From: Rs1 sp038900335
Lineage (GTDB): Bacteria; Pseudomonadota; Gammaproteobacteria; Pseudomonadales; Balneatricaceae
Direction of reading: 5' to 3'
DNA length: 64,000 nucleotides
Assembly: GCA_038900335.1 (NCBI GenBank)
Contig: JBBMRB010000006.1
Coordinates: forward strand, 1-64,000
Positions 43,846-53,218 of this stretch are shown one piece after another. The translations under genes and the position numbers were made by a program. Position 1 is the stretch's first letter. The number at the start of each line of letters is the position of its first letter. The notes beneath the pieces were generated by a model. It did no database searches. It saw nothing but the letters and a program-made list of their open reading frames with translations, and was not told the DNA's origin.

Positions 43846-45240
43846 CTATTTACGCGAGTTTAATAACTGCTGTCCGCGCTTAACTGCTGCACGTACTTGA
43901 TTAGGTGCTGTGCCGCCAATATGATCTCTAGCGGCGACTGAACCCTCTAGAGTTAACACATCAAAAACATCTGCCTTAATGTCACTTGAGAACACTTGTA
44001 ACTCTTCTAAGCTCATTTCCGCCAAGTCTTTACTTTGCGCAATACCGTAGGCAACTGATTTGCCTACGACTTCATGGGCATCGCGAAATGGCATGCCATT
44101 ACGAGTTAAATAATCCGCTAGATCAGTCGCTGTTGAAAAGCCCCTAAGCGCTGCTTCACGCATATTCTCACGTTTAGCTTCTAGTGCAGGCACCATGTCA
44201 GCATAAGCTCGTAAGCAACCATTAATAGTATCAATGGTATCAAACAACGGCTCTTTATCTTCTTGGTTATCTTTGTTGTACGCTAATGGCTGTGATTTCA
44301 TTAACGTTAACAATGACATTAAGTGACCATATACACGGCCACTTTTTCCTCTGACTAGCTCTGGCACATCTGGATTTTTCTTTTGCGGCATAATAGATGA
44401 TCCCGTACAGAATCTATCTGGCAAGTTTACAAAATCAAACTGCGAAGAGGCCCACAATACTAGCTCTTCAGACATACGTGTTAAATGCATTGCTAAGATA
44501 CTAGACGCTGCGCAAAATTCGATAGCAAAATCTCGATCAGATACTGCATCTAGAGAGTTTTCTGATGGCCTATCAAAGCCTAACAAATCACTCGTGATTT
44601 GGCGATTAATAGGGTAGGTAGTACCTGCTAAAGCAGCGGAGCCTAACGGTGAAATATTAACGCGTTTGCGAGTATCAACATAGCGTTCATAATCGCGGCT
44701 AAGCATTTCAAACCACGCCAACAAATGGTGACCAAAGGTTACTGGCTGTGCCGTTTGCAAATGGGTAAAGCCTGGCATAATGGTATCTGCCTCACGCTCT
44801 GCGATACCTAGTAAGCCCTGTTGTAAACGGGTGATTTCTTGGAGGATACCATCAATTTCATCACGTACATAAAGACGAATATCCACTGCAACTTGATCAT
44901 TACGTGAACGCCCTGTGTGCAACTTCTTACCTGTTAAACCAATTTTTTTAGTCAGCGCCGCTTCAATATTCATGTGAATATCTTCTAGCTCAATAGACCA
45001 CTGGAATTGACCATTCTCAATGTCTGTTTTAATTTCAGCCAAACCTTGCTCAATATCACTACATTCGCTCTGTGTTAAGACACCGGCTTGAGTCAGCATT
45101 TTCGCATGGGCGATAGAGCCTTCAATATCTTGGCGATACATACGTTGGTCGAAATTAATAGATGCAGTGAAACGTGCAACAAACGCATCCGTTGGCTCAT
45201 TAAAACGACCACCCCACTGTTGGTTAGTCTCTTTACTCAT
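43846..45240 (-). CDS. argH: Argininosuccinate lyase
   Basis: The 464-residue enzyme cleaves argininosuccinate to arginine and fumarate, the last step of arginine synthesis. The family signature GSSIMPQKKNPD carries the catalytic serine, and TGRSRNDQVAVDIRLY and HLQTAQPVTFGHHLL are in place. Length equals E. coli (457) within normal variation. It is divergent from hemC, as in Pseudomonas. Starts at ATG 45240. Confidence 0.97.
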   Translation of the reverse strand: MSKETNQQWGGRFNEPTDAFVARFTASINFDQRMYRQDIEGSIAHAKMLTQAGVLTQSECSDIEQGLAEIKTDIENGQFQWSIELEDIHMNIEAALTKKIGLTGKKLHTGRSRNDQVAVDIRLYVRDEIDGILQEITRLQQGLLGIAEREADTIMPGFTHLQTAQPVTFGHHLLAWFEMLSRDYERYVDTRKRVNISPLGSAALAGTTYPINRQITSDLLGFDRPSENSLDAVSDRDFAIEFCAASSILAMHLTRMSEELVLWASSQFDFVNLPDRFCTGSSIMPQKKNPDVPELVRGKSGRVYGHLMSLLTLMKSQPLAYNKDNQEDKEPLFDTIDTINGCLRAYADMVPALEAKRENMREAALRGFSTATDLADYLTRNGMPFRDAHEVVGKSVAYGIAQSKDLAEMSLEELQVFSSDIKADVFDVLTLEGSVAARDHIGGTAPNQVRAAVKRGQQLLNSRK

Positions 45241-45429
45241 TGTATGTACCCTTATCTGCTGATAATAAAATTTATGTTAATTAAAAAACGACTCAACTGA
45301 TGCCAAGTGACTGTTTTCAACCGTGTGTTAAACGCTATCGCAAACGAAATATTTTGGGAATAATCAATACTGATAGCAATTTTTGCCGAGATTATAGCAG
45401 TTTTGATCTGCAAAGAACCTTTGTCGTGC

Positions 45430-45435
45430 TACAAT
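45430..45435 (+). promoter_or_regulatory. Candidate extended -10 promoter of hemC
   Basis: TGCTACAAT (45427-45435) is an extended -10 element (TGn plus TACAAT) 79 bp before hemC in the argH/hemC spacer. No good -35 sits at standard spacing. It is the best promoter candidate in the region, not proven. Confidence 0.4.
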
Positions 45436-45513
45436 TTTGAGCAATTTTTTATATTGCTTCACTAGCGGCAAATTTATTATCATCAGATTTAGCGACATTA
45501 TTGGAACTACATT

Positions 45514-46452
45514 ATGCAACCACCTATTATCAGAATTGCGACTCGTGAAAGTAAACTAGCATTATGGCAAGCAGAATATGTTAAAGCCGAATTAGAACAT
45601 CATCATCCAGGTATTATTGTTGAGCTATTAGGGATGACTACAAAAGGCGACATTCTATTAGACTCCCCTCTATCTAAAATTGGTGGCAAAGGGTTATTTG
45701 TTAAAGAGTTAGAAGTCGCTATGCTAGATGGTCGCGCCGATATCGCTGTGCACTCAATGAAAGATGTGCCTATGCAGTTTCCTGAAGGTCTAGGTCTAAG
45801 CGTTATTTGCCCAAGAGAAACGCCAACCGATGCTTTTGTATCTAACAAATACCGCTCATTAGCTAAACTGCCAATAGGCGCAGTCGTTGGTACATCATCG
45901 CTACGTCGTCAAGCGTTAATAAAAGAGCACAGACCTGATCTAGTCATCAAAGACCTGCGCGGCAATGTACAAACCCGCTTAGGTAAACTAGATGATGGAA
46001 TGTACGATGCAATTATTCTTGCCAGTGCTGGCCTTATTCGCCTGGGCCTTGAAGAGCGTATTCAATATCAATTACCAACAGACTTATGCCTGCCAGCCGG
46101 CGGCCAAGGCGCTGTGGGTATTGAATGTCGTTTAGATGATAAAGCCACATTAGCCTTACTTGCACCACTACACCACACATCCACAGCCTATTGTGTTTTA
46201 GCAGAGCGCGCGATGAACAAACGCCTTGACGGTGGCTGTCAAGTACCTATTGCATGCCATGCGACACTCGAAGGTAAATCAGCAATACATTTGCGCGGTC
46301 TTGTTGCAAAAACAGATGGCACGACAATTTTAAGAGATGAAATTCGCGGCGATGTTAGAGACGCCGAAGCTATCGGTATCGATTTAGCAGAAAGATTGTT
46401 AGCCGCAGGTGCGGGTGAAATTTTAGCAGATGTCTACCGTCAACAAAGCTAA
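45514..46452 (+). CDS. hemC: Porphobilinogen deaminase (hydroxymethylbilane synthase)
   Basis: The 312-residue enzyme joins four porphobilinogens into hydroxymethylbilane. The dipyrromethane cofactor cysteine is C242 in GGCQVPIA, and RIATRESKLALWQAEYVK and SLRRQALIK are the usual arginine-rich binding motifs. It opens hemC-hemD-hemX-hemY, all on the same strand with overlaps or tiny gaps, so one tetrapyrrole operon. Confidence 0.97.
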   Translation: MQPPIIRIATRESKLALWQAEYVKAELEHHHPGIIVELLGMTTKGDILLDSPLSKIGGKGLFVKELEVAMLDGRADIAVHSMKDVPMQFPEGLGLSVICPRETPTDAFVSNKYRSLAKLPIGAVVGTSSLRRQALIKEHRPDLVIKDLRGNVQTRLGKLDDGMYDAIILASAGLIRLGLEERIQYQLPTDLCLPAGGQGAVGIECRLDDKATLALLAPLHHTSTAYCVLAERAMNKRLDGGCQVPIACHATLEGKSAIHLRGLVAKTDGTTILRDEIRGDVRDAEAIGIDLAERLLAAGAGEILADVYRQQS

Positions 46453-46455
46453 TTG

Positions 46456-47307
46456 ATGAACACACACACTCCTATCAATGAAGCGCTAGCACAACTGAAC
46501 ATATTAATTACGCGCCCGCAGCACAGCATTGCAGATTTACGACAGTGCGTCATAGATCAGCAGTGCTGTGCTATCGAGCTACCGTGCCTAGCTATTAACC
46601 CTATTAACGCTGAAGCCGAGAACTTTGGGCTTATCAAACAATACATATTAGATTTAGACTTATTTGATATTGTTATTTGTGTCAGCACTAACGCTGCCAG
46701 AATCGCAGGCGAGCTGATCGATCAATATTGGCCGCAGCTGCCCTTAGGGCTAAAATGGTTTGCTATTGGTAAGGCGAGCGCACAGGCATTAGCGCACTAT
46801 GATATTAGCGCACAAGTTTGCGAGGGTTTAAGTGAATCTGAAGTATTGCTATCACACCCTGATCTACAAAATATCAGCGCGAAAAAAGTACTTATTCTCA
46901 AGGGAAGCGCAGGTCGGCAGCTATTATCTAGTACATTACAATCGCGATCGGCAATTGTCTGTGAAGCACCACTTTATAATAGAGCCATTCCTGTTTATAC
47001 TGATCAAGAGATAAGCGAAAAAATACACTTATCTAATTTATCAGCCACACTGATTACCAGTGGCGAAGCACTAAAGAATTTAACGATAATTGCCCGAGGT
47101 AATTCACAGCAATTTAGCATTACCACCTTACTCGCCACCGACTTAATAGTCCCGAGCCAGCGAGTTGCTAACATTGCCAAGGCGCTTGGTTATCAACGTA
47201 TTTTTGTAGCGAATGCAGCTGACAACAAAACTATGCTAGCAAAGCTACTTTCAGTCAAAGGCTTGGAAGCTAACCATGAAAAAACAAAAGAAAATAGTGA
47301 CCGATAA
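46456..47307 (+). CDS. hemD: Uroporphyrinogen-III synthase
   Basis: The 283-residue protein has the loosely conserved two-domain HemD fold: ILITRPQHSIADLR, VICVSTNAARIAGELI, AIGKASAQALAHY, VLILKGSAGRQLL, LITSGEALKNL. It cyclises hydroxymethylbilane with ring-D inversion. ATG at 46456 follows the hemC stop (TAA) by three bases; a TTG at 46453 is also in frame. No ribosome site, so translation is probably coupled to hemC. It overlaps hemX by 32 bp. Confidence 0.9.
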   Translation: MNTHTPINEALAQLNILITRPQHSIADLRQCVIDQQCCAIELPCLAINPINAEAENFGLIKQYILDLDLFDIVICVSTNAARIAGELIDQYWPQLPLGLKWFAIGKASAQALAHYDISAQVCEGLSESEVLLSHPDLQNISAKKVLILKGSAGRQLLSSTLQSRSAIVCEAPLYNRAIPVYTDQEISEKIHLSNLSATLITSGEALKNLTIIARGNSQQFSITTLLATDLIVPSQRVANIAKALGYQRIFVANAADNKTMLAKLLSVKGLEANHEKTKENSDR

Positions 47308-48733
47308 AAAAATAGCTACTGAAGACAAAGCGACAATAGATAACACTACCACACACTTGCCTAACGATACTGCAACAAGTGACATTAACAGTGATGAGCC
47401 TGCAGCTAAGCAAGTCGATGACGCTCTCAATAACCAGACAGATAATCAAGAGGCTAAAGTGACAGATAAAGATAACAACGAAACAATCGTCTTAGAAAAA
47501 AAATCAGCTAACACTGATGATGCTGTCATTGATGCCAATATAGAGCCAACACCCGATGATGCCGCTATTGCTCCAGAGCTTAGCAGCCCTGAAGATGACC
47601 TTAAGTGTGAGCCAGAGCATACACTAGCAGATGATATCAACAAAAATGCCAAGCTAACTAAAATAGCCATCGCCATATCAATCGTTGCGATAGTGATCAG
47701 CTCTGCACACATCTACAATGATTTCTATAAAGGCACTAGCAGCCTTGATGCTAAAATAGCAAATTTAGAGCAGCAACTAAGTGCGCAAATTAGTGATGCG
47801 ACTGCAAGCGCTAACAGCGCTAAATCAGCGGCGACAAGTGCTGCTGCCAACCTAACAACAATCACCAATAATATTAGTGCTCTACAGACAGCGCAAACGG
47901 CGAAAGCTAACGAAATTGATGATCTGCAAGATCGCTTAACAAAGAGTATTCAACAAGCAGAAGCTGCGGGCTTGAAAAACAACTCTCGTAAAGACTGGCT
48001 GTTAGCAGAAGTAGAATACCTACTGCGCTTGGCAAACCAGCGAGTATTGATGGAAAAAACACCGATTGGCGCTCTGGCACTACTTGAATCGGCTGATAAA
48101 ATTTTACAGCAAAGCGATGATGTCTCTATCTTCTCCGTCAGAAAAGCGCTAGCTGCAGACATTGCAGCACTATCTGTTGTCCCTAATATCGACCAAGAAG
48201 GTTTATATTTAAAACTGGATGCGCTGAACGAGCAAATCAATAACTTAAAACTAGTGCCAGTAACGGATAAGAAAAAATTGCCGCAAATACTTGATGATGT
48301 CGCCAGCGATGCAGCACAAGCGAATGAAAGTAATATGGCAAAAATATGGGACACTATGAGTTCAAAACTAGCAAAACTTGTGGTTATCAGCCACAGAGAC
48401 AGCGCTATTGAGCCACTGTTATCACCTGCGCAACAAGCAGGCTTATTGCAAAACTTACACATTTTGTTCGAGCAAGCTCAACTTGCCCTACTACAAAGCA
48501 AACAAGCGCCTTATCTTAAAAGTTTAGAAAAGGCGCAATTAATCATTAGCACCTATTTTCAAGCAAACGATGGCACCACCAAAGGCTTACTAAAAGGTCT
48601 GCAAGAACTACAACAGGAGACCATCAGCGTTGAATTACCGAGTATAGCGGGCTCTTTAAACACACTTAAAAGCTATTTAAAACAAGGCGCTGCCCTTAAG
48701 ATAGACAATGCTAAAAAAGGAGCTGTTAACTAA
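47276..48733 (+). CDS. hemX: HemX-like membrane protein (uroporphyrinogen-III C-methyltransferase-like)
   Basis: The 485-residue protein has an acidic Asn/Asp/Thr-rich cytoplasmic region (1-120), one TM segment at about 124-143 (LTKIAIAISIVAIVISSAHIYN), an Ala-rich coiled coil (150-220) and the HemX domain with RKDWLLAEVEYLLRLANQRVLMEKTPIGALALLESAD. Despite the old name no methyltransferase domain is present. It is assumed to help heme synthesis with HemY. It overlaps hemD by 32 bp and hemY by one base (TAATG). Confidence 0.92.
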   Translation: MKKQKKIVTDKKIATEDKATIDNTTTHLPNDTATSDINSDEPAAKQVDDALNNQTDNQEAKVTDKDNNETIVLEKKSANTDDAVIDANIEPTPDDAAIAPELSSPEDDLKCEPEHTLADDINKNAKLTKIAIAISIVAIVISSAHIYNDFYKGTSSLDAKIANLEQQLSAQISDATASANSAKSAATSAAANLTTITNNISALQTAQTAKANEIDDLQDRLTKSIQQAEAAGLKNNSRKDWLLAEVEYLLRLANQRVLMEKTPIGALALLESADKILQQSDDVSIFSVRKALAADIAALSVVPNIDQEGLYLKLDALNEQINNLKLVPVTDKKKLPQILDDVASDAAQANESNMAKIWDTMSSKLAKLVVISHRDSAIEPLLSPAQQAGLLQNLHILFEQAQLALLQSKQAPYLKSLEKAQLIISTYFQANDGTTKGLLKGLQELQQETISVELPSIAGSLNTLKSYLKQGAALKIDNAKKGAVN

Positions 48734-50067
48734 TGAAACTTGTGCTGATTTTATTATTTATCGTGCTTGCTGGGGGTGCCTTTGTCGGTGAGAAAATGGT
48801 ACAAGACCCAGGTTATGTCCTGCTCTCTTATAACAATAGCACCATAGAGACCAGCGTTTGGGTATTTGCTGTTATTGCCTTCCTGCTCTTTTTAGTGACT
48901 CACTGGTTAGTAAACCTTTGTTTTAGGGTCGGCTTACCTACTAAATACTTAGGCAGCTGGAATAGAAACCGCATTGCTAAAAACGCCCAAAAGCGCACTT
49001 ATAAAGGCTTGATCGCCTTATCAGAAGGTCAATGGTGGCAAGCTCAGCGCCTACTTTCACAAACCGCTCCTGACGCTGGCCAACCTTTAATCAACTACTT
49101 AGGCGCTGCAAAAGCCGCACATGAACAAGGTGATCAAAAGCAAACTGACTACTTTTTTGCTCAAGCGCGTGAAATAGCACCAGAAGCTGAAGTCAGCATT
49201 AGCCTACAAGAGGTTGAAGTGCTGGTAGATAGAGGCCACAGCGCCCAAGCCTTTATTATTTTAAAACGCTTACATAGCCTCGCTCCTAAACACACTGGCA
49301 TTTTAAGAGATTTAGCTGATTTACACCAAGATCAGCAAGATTGGGATGGCTTAATCTCACTGCTACCGAAACTTAAAAAGCAGAAAGTACTATCCGCTGC
49401 GCAATTAGCGCAACTAGAAGCGCTCTGTTATAACCAAATGCTCAATAGTGTCGTAGAAAAACTGCCTGTTGAAAGCGATAGCGACACTAGAGTAAAAGCA
49501 TTAACTAAAGGCTGGAAAGCATTACCTAATAGCCTAAGCAAAACCACGCCGATGATTGCCTCTTATGCCCAAGCATTAATTGCAGTGGATGCGATAGATC
49601 AAGCTGATCAATTTTTACGCCCGCACATTCAACGCACTTGGGATGACGAGCTAATTAATATATTCGGTACGATTAGAGCGAGCGATGTCTTCAGACAGTA
49701 TCGCCTGGTGGTCAGCTGGATCAAAAAACAGCCTGAGCAGGCATCATTGCAACTTTGTGCTGCCCGTTTGGCCATGGAGAACGAAGACTGGCCACAAGCA
49801 GTTAAGCATTATGAAACCAGTATTGCACTCACCCCAAGTATCGGCGCTTATCGCGGTTTAGCTAAATTACTTGAAAGCCTAGGCGAGCATGAGAAGGCGT
49901 TGCAAATCAGCCAAAAAGCAATGGATTTCACCGATGATGATTCCGTTGTTTATCATTTACCTGCCCCTATTGAATCTACAACTCAAGCAGACCAAGAAGA
50001 TGGCGCTCAAAGTACTGCCCAAAACACATCCAACATTACATTGGATAAAAAAAGCGCTAATGCATAA
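48733..50067 (+). CDS. hemY: HemY protein (TPR-containing, tetrapyrrole operon)
   Basis: The 444-residue protein has two N-terminal TM segments (about 2-19 and 41-62), then the HemY domain (YKGLIALSEGQWWQAQRLLSQ) and TPR repeats at about 105-400 (NYLGAAKAAHEQGDQKQTDYFFAQAREIAPEA, LHSLAPKHTGILRDLADLHQDQQDWDGL, ENEDWPQAVKHYETSIALTPSIGAYRGLAKLLESLGEHEKAL). This gammaproteobacterial HemY is not the Gram-positive protoporphyrinogen oxidase of the same name. AAGGAG precedes the start. It is the last gene of the hem operon. Confidence 0.94.
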   Translation: MKLVLILLFIVLAGGAFVGEKMVQDPGYVLLSYNNSTIETSVWVFAVIAFLLFLVTHWLVNLCFRVGLPTKYLGSWNRNRIAKNAQKRTYKGLIALSEGQWWQAQRLLSQTAPDAGQPLINYLGAAKAAHEQGDQKQTDYFFAQAREIAPEAEVSISLQEVEVLVDRGHSAQAFIILKRLHSLAPKHTGILRDLADLHQDQQDWDGLISLLPKLKKQKVLSAAQLAQLEALCYNQMLNSVVEKLPVESDSDTRVKALTKGWKALPNSLSKTTPMIASYAQALIAVDAIDQADQFLRPHIQRTWDDELINIFGTIRASDVFRQYRLVVSWIKKQPEQASLQLCAARLAMENEDWPQAVKHYETSIALTPSIGAYRGLAKLLESLGEHEKALQISQKAMDFTDDDSVVYHLPAPIESTTQADQEDGAQSTAQNTSNITLDKKSANA

Positions 50068-50089
50068 CCTGCACTGCGCTTAATGACAC

Positions 50090-50125
50090 TAATATCAGTA
50101 GTGAAGCGCTTCACTACTGATATTA
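50090..50125. terminator. 36-bp perfect palindrome downstream of hemY
   Basis: Arms TAATATCAGTAGTGAAGC (50090-50107) and its exact complement (50108-50125) meet with no spacer. Six A follow. It lies 22 bp after the hemY stop and before the nitronate monooxygenase gene. A folded transcript would form an 18-bp stem with a tiny loop but without a U-tract on the plus strand; the U-run would precede the stem on the minus strand. The likeliest role is transcript 3'-end formation or stabilisation. Confidence 0.6.
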
Positions 50126-50178
50126 AAAAACAATAAACTCACTACTCGTTATTTTCTTCGCTATCTGTAAGGCTTACT

Positions 50179-51219
50179 ATGTCGCTATTAACACAACTCA
50201 ACATCAGCGCCCCTATCATTCAAGCGCCCATGGCCGGTGTCCAAGATCATCAGTTAGCTATTGCTGTCGCTAAAGGCGGAGCACTGGGTTCTATCCCCTG
50301 CGCAATGTTGAGTAATGAGCAAATAGTAGAGCAGATACAAGCGTGTAGAGCAGCCGGTATCGATAGTTTTAATTTAAATTTCTTCTGCCATCAAGCCCCT
50401 GTGATTGATGAGCATCGCCAACAGCAATGGAGCGATAAATTAGCACCTTATTTTAAAGCACTTAATATTGATGAAGACACCAAAGCTGAGAATAACAGAA
50501 CACCTTTTTGCCAGGCAACAATAGACGCCATCCGTCCTTATGCGCCGCCGATTATCAGCTTTCATTTTGGCCTACCTAAAGCACATCTTGTTGAGCAACT
50601 TAAAGCCTGGGGAGCAGTTATTATCAGTAGCGCCACCAGCTTAGCAGAAGGTATTTGGCTAGAGCAAAATGGCGCCGACATAGTCATCGCCCAAGGCTTG
50701 GAAGCCGGCGGTCACCGAGCGATGTTTATAGAGACAGATATTAGCTTGCAACAAACCACCTTCTCCCTATTACCACAATTAGCAAAACAGCTTAAGATTC
50801 CGATTGTTGCAGCCGGTGGTATTAGCGATGCCAATGGTATTCGCGCCGCTATGGCTCTAGGTGCTAGTGCGGTTCAAATAGGCACCAGCTATTTACTGTG
50901 TGATGAAGCTAAAACCAGCGATCTGCATCGCCAAGCATTAACCTCTAGTGAGCAACAAACCTGCCTAACCAATGTATTCACAGGCAGGCCTGCACGTAGC
51001 ATTGTTAATAAAGCCGTGACAGAACTTGGCCCGATGAGCGCGATCACCCCTGCTTTCCCGTTAGCTGCTATTACTATGGGGCAGTTAAGAAACGCGGCGC
51101 AAGCACAAGGATCTGCTGATTTTATGCCACTGTGGAGCGGTCAAAATGCCAGTGGCTGTAAAGCGATTTCAGCAACACTATTAACCGAGCAATTAAAACA
51201 GGGCTTAGATACTCTGTGA
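50179..51219 (+). CDS. Nitronate monooxygenase (2-nitropropane dioxygenase-like)
   Basis: The 346-residue TIM-barrel FMN enzyme has APIIQAPMAGVQD at the start, GLPKAHLVEQLKAWG, GADIVIAQGLEAGGHRAMF (with the catalytic His), IVAAGGISDANGI and GASAVQIGTSYLLCDEA. It oxidises nitronates, often with propionate 3-nitronate as true substrate. The tehA-like transporter starts by overlapping its stop (GTGA), so translation is coupled. Confidence 0.9.
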   Translation: MSLLTQLNISAPIIQAPMAGVQDHQLAIAVAKGGALGSIPCAMLSNEQIVEQIQACRAAGIDSFNLNFFCHQAPVIDEHRQQQWSDKLAPYFKALNIDEDTKAENNRTPFCQATIDAIRPYAPPIISFHFGLPKAHLVEQLKAWGAVIISSATSLAEGIWLEQNGADIVIAQGLEAGGHRAMFIETDISLQQTTFSLLPQLAKQLKIPIVAAGGISDANGIRAAMALGASAVQIGTSYLLCDEAKTSDLHRQALTSSEQQTCLTNVFTGRPARSIVNKAVTELGPMSAITPAFPLAAITMGQLRNAAQAQGSADFMPLWSGQNASGCKAISATLLTEQLKQGLDTL

Positions 51220-52199
51220 TAAGCGCTAAACAACGCTTACAACAACTGCCCTTTGCAATAGCTGGGCTAGCTTTTGGTCTGGCAAGTTTAGGCTGGAATC
51301 TAGAAGTCGTCTATCCGCAATCCGCTATTTTTCAAATAGCGACAGCCTTACTATCAACGCTCATTATTATCGCAGTTATCTGTAAATTATATTACTCACC
51401 ACTACATTTTTTACAGCTGATAAAAGATCCCAGCATCGGCCCTTTATCACCGACTATCGCCTTGGTCACAATGATAGCCAGCGTTAACTTTAGCGGTGAT
51501 AGTGCGATATTGATCTGGGCTTTAGGTGTGGTTTTACATACCCTACTGTTAGTTTTTTTCATTATCACTCGCTATCAAAACTTTCAAATGGCGCAAGTCG
51601 CTCCCAGCTGGTTTATTCCCTTTGTGGCAACTATCGTCGCGGTTTTAACCTACCCACAAACGAGTCACTCATCATTTGCTTGGCTCGCAACTAATCATGT
51701 TATTATTGAACAAGTATTTAGTCAAAGCGTTGTGATTTTTGCCATTGCCAGTTACTTTTTGATCTTGCCGCTAATTACATACGCAGTAATATCAAAACCA
51801 TTATTAACACCTGATACCCGTCCAGCACTGGCGTTATTTGCAGCACCTGCCAATCTTTGTCTATTAGCTTACTTACTGTATTTTCAGACGATATCGACCC
51901 GTTTTATGATACTGCTGCTAATCATTGCCGTGAGTATGAGTATTGTCAGCTATGTCATTGTTGTACAATTAATACGCCGCCCTTTTACACCCGCGATGTC
52001 TAGCTTTACCTTCCCATTGGTTATTGGCTCACCGACCATGCAAGCCACTAGTGACTATTTTGAACAGCTACAGTTTAATGAGTTATACATTAAGATTTTT
52101 GCATGTTTAGCACAGTTTCAACTCTATGCTGCGACACTCGTTACTCTTTATGTTTTATATCAGTATGTCCGCTTTCTTTATCGTAGCGTTAATAGCTAA
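51216..52199 (+). CDS. TehA/SLAC1-family (TDT) membrane transporter
   Basis: The 327-residue protein has about ten TM segments and the family start FAIAGLAFGLASLGWNLE. TDT members are anion, C4-dicarboxylate or tellurite-related carriers and channels. The start is GTG at 51216 overlapping the upstream stop. Linkage to nitronate monooxygenase suggests anion (nitrite/nitronate) handling, as inference. It ends before the convergent hisF. Confidence 0.85.
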   Translation: MISAKQRLQQLPFAIAGLAFGLASLGWNLEVVYPQSAIFQIATALLSTLIIIAVICKLYYSPLHFLQLIKDPSIGPLSPTIALVTMIASVNFSGDSAILIWALGVVLHTLLLVFFIITRYQNFQMAQVAPSWFIPFVATIVAVLTYPQTSHSSFAWLATNHVIIEQVFSQSVVIFAIASYFLILPLITYAVISKPLLTPDTRPALALFAAPANLCLLAYLLYFQTISTRFMILLLIIAVSMSIVSYVIVVQLIRRPFTPAMSSFTFPLVIGSPTMQATSDYFEQLQFNELYIKIFACLAQFQLYAATLVTLYVLYQYVRFLYRSVNS

Positions 52200-52341
52200 C
52201 AACAAGATTGTCGCTGTTTGATTTTATTAGGTGCTGATTTGGCTAATAATTTTTCATGTCACAGCACTGCATATAGATAAAATTTATATATTGAACAAGC
52301 CAAAATGGCAAACAGCGAAGATGTTAGTAGAATAGAACTTG

Positions 52342-52362
52342 GCCTGATAACATGTATCAGGC
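52342..52362. terminator. Hairpin between convergent tehA-like gene and hisF
   Basis: GCCTGATA (52342-52349) pairs with TATCAGGC (52355-52362) around ACATG, 22 bp after the hisF stop on the minus strand. Bidirectional by position; the U-tracts are weak. Confidence 0.5.
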
Positions 52363-52383
52363 TAGGGGAAGTGGATTAGCGAG

Positions 52384-53157
52384 TTACAGACGCATCTCGA
52401 TGCCTTGTTGTTGCATAAAGCTTTTCGCTTCTTCGATACTATATTCACCAAAGTGAAAAATAGACGCAGCGAGCACCGCATCGGCACCACCTTGTTTAAC
52501 ACCATCGACAAGATGCTGTAAATTACCGACACCACCTGAGGCAATAATAGGAATATTAACCGCTTGTGATATTGCACGGGTGACACCTAGATCATAGCCA
52601 CTTTTAACGCCATCTTGATCCATCGACGTTAATAGAATTTCGCCAGCACCATATTCAGCCATCTTCACGGCCCATTGCACGGCATCGATACCCGTAGGTT
52701 TGCGCCCGCCATGGGTAAAAATTTCCCAGCGATCTATGTCATCAGCGCCAGAGACTTTTTTAGCATCAATGGCTACAACAATGCATTGCGAGCCAAAGCG
52801 CTGCGCCGCCTCTTTAACAAAATCGGGGTTATAAATCGCCGCACTGTTAATAGAGACCTTATCAGCACCGGCATTGAGCATGGCTCGAATATCATCACAA
52901 CTACGGATACCACCACCTACTGTTAAGGGTATAAATACTTGCGAGGCCATTTTTTCAACCGTGCTAACCATGGTTTCACGGCCTTCGTGCGTCGCGGTAA
53001 TATCCAAGAAGGTTATTTCGTCAGCACCTTGCTCGTTATATCTTTTTGCAACTTCAACAGGGTCACCCGCATCGCGGATATCTAAAAATTGCACACCTTT
53101 TACAACCCGGCCATTTTCAACATCTAGGCAGGGAATGATGCGTTTTGCTAATGCCAT
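52384..53157 (-). CDS. hisF: Imidazole glycerol phosphate synthase cyclase subunit
   Basis: The 257-residue (beta/alpha)8 enzyme has KRIIPCLDVENGRVVKGVQFLDIRDAGDP with the catalytic Asp, VGGGIRSCDDIRAML and IASGGVGNLQHL. With HisH it makes IGP and AICAR. It is unmistakably HisF and not HisA. It follows hisH by 61 bp; no hisA gene lies between, unlike the usual hisB-hisH-hisA-hisF order. Confidence 0.97.
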   Translation of the reverse strand: MALAKRIIPCLDVENGRVVKGVQFLDIRDAGDPVEVAKRYNEQGADEITFLDITATHEGRETMVSTVEKMASQVFIPLTVGGGIRSCDDIRAMLNAGADKVSINSAAIYNPDFVKEAAQRFGSQCIVVAIDAKKVSGADDIDRWEIFTHGGRKPTGIDAVQWAVKMAEYGAGEILLTSMDQDGVKSGYDLGVTRAISQAVNIPIIASGGVGNLQHLVDGVKQGGADAVLAASIFHFGEYSIEEAKSFMQQQGIEMRL

Positions 53158-53218
53158 TGTTTATTCTCTGATTGATTAATTACTAGGCTCTGATACATGG
53201 ATAAACAACCTAATGCCG

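Noticed and set aside
47446..48462. Minus-strand frames opposite hemX
   Set aside because: Biased Ser/Ala composition is a by-product of the hemX codons; no family resemblance.
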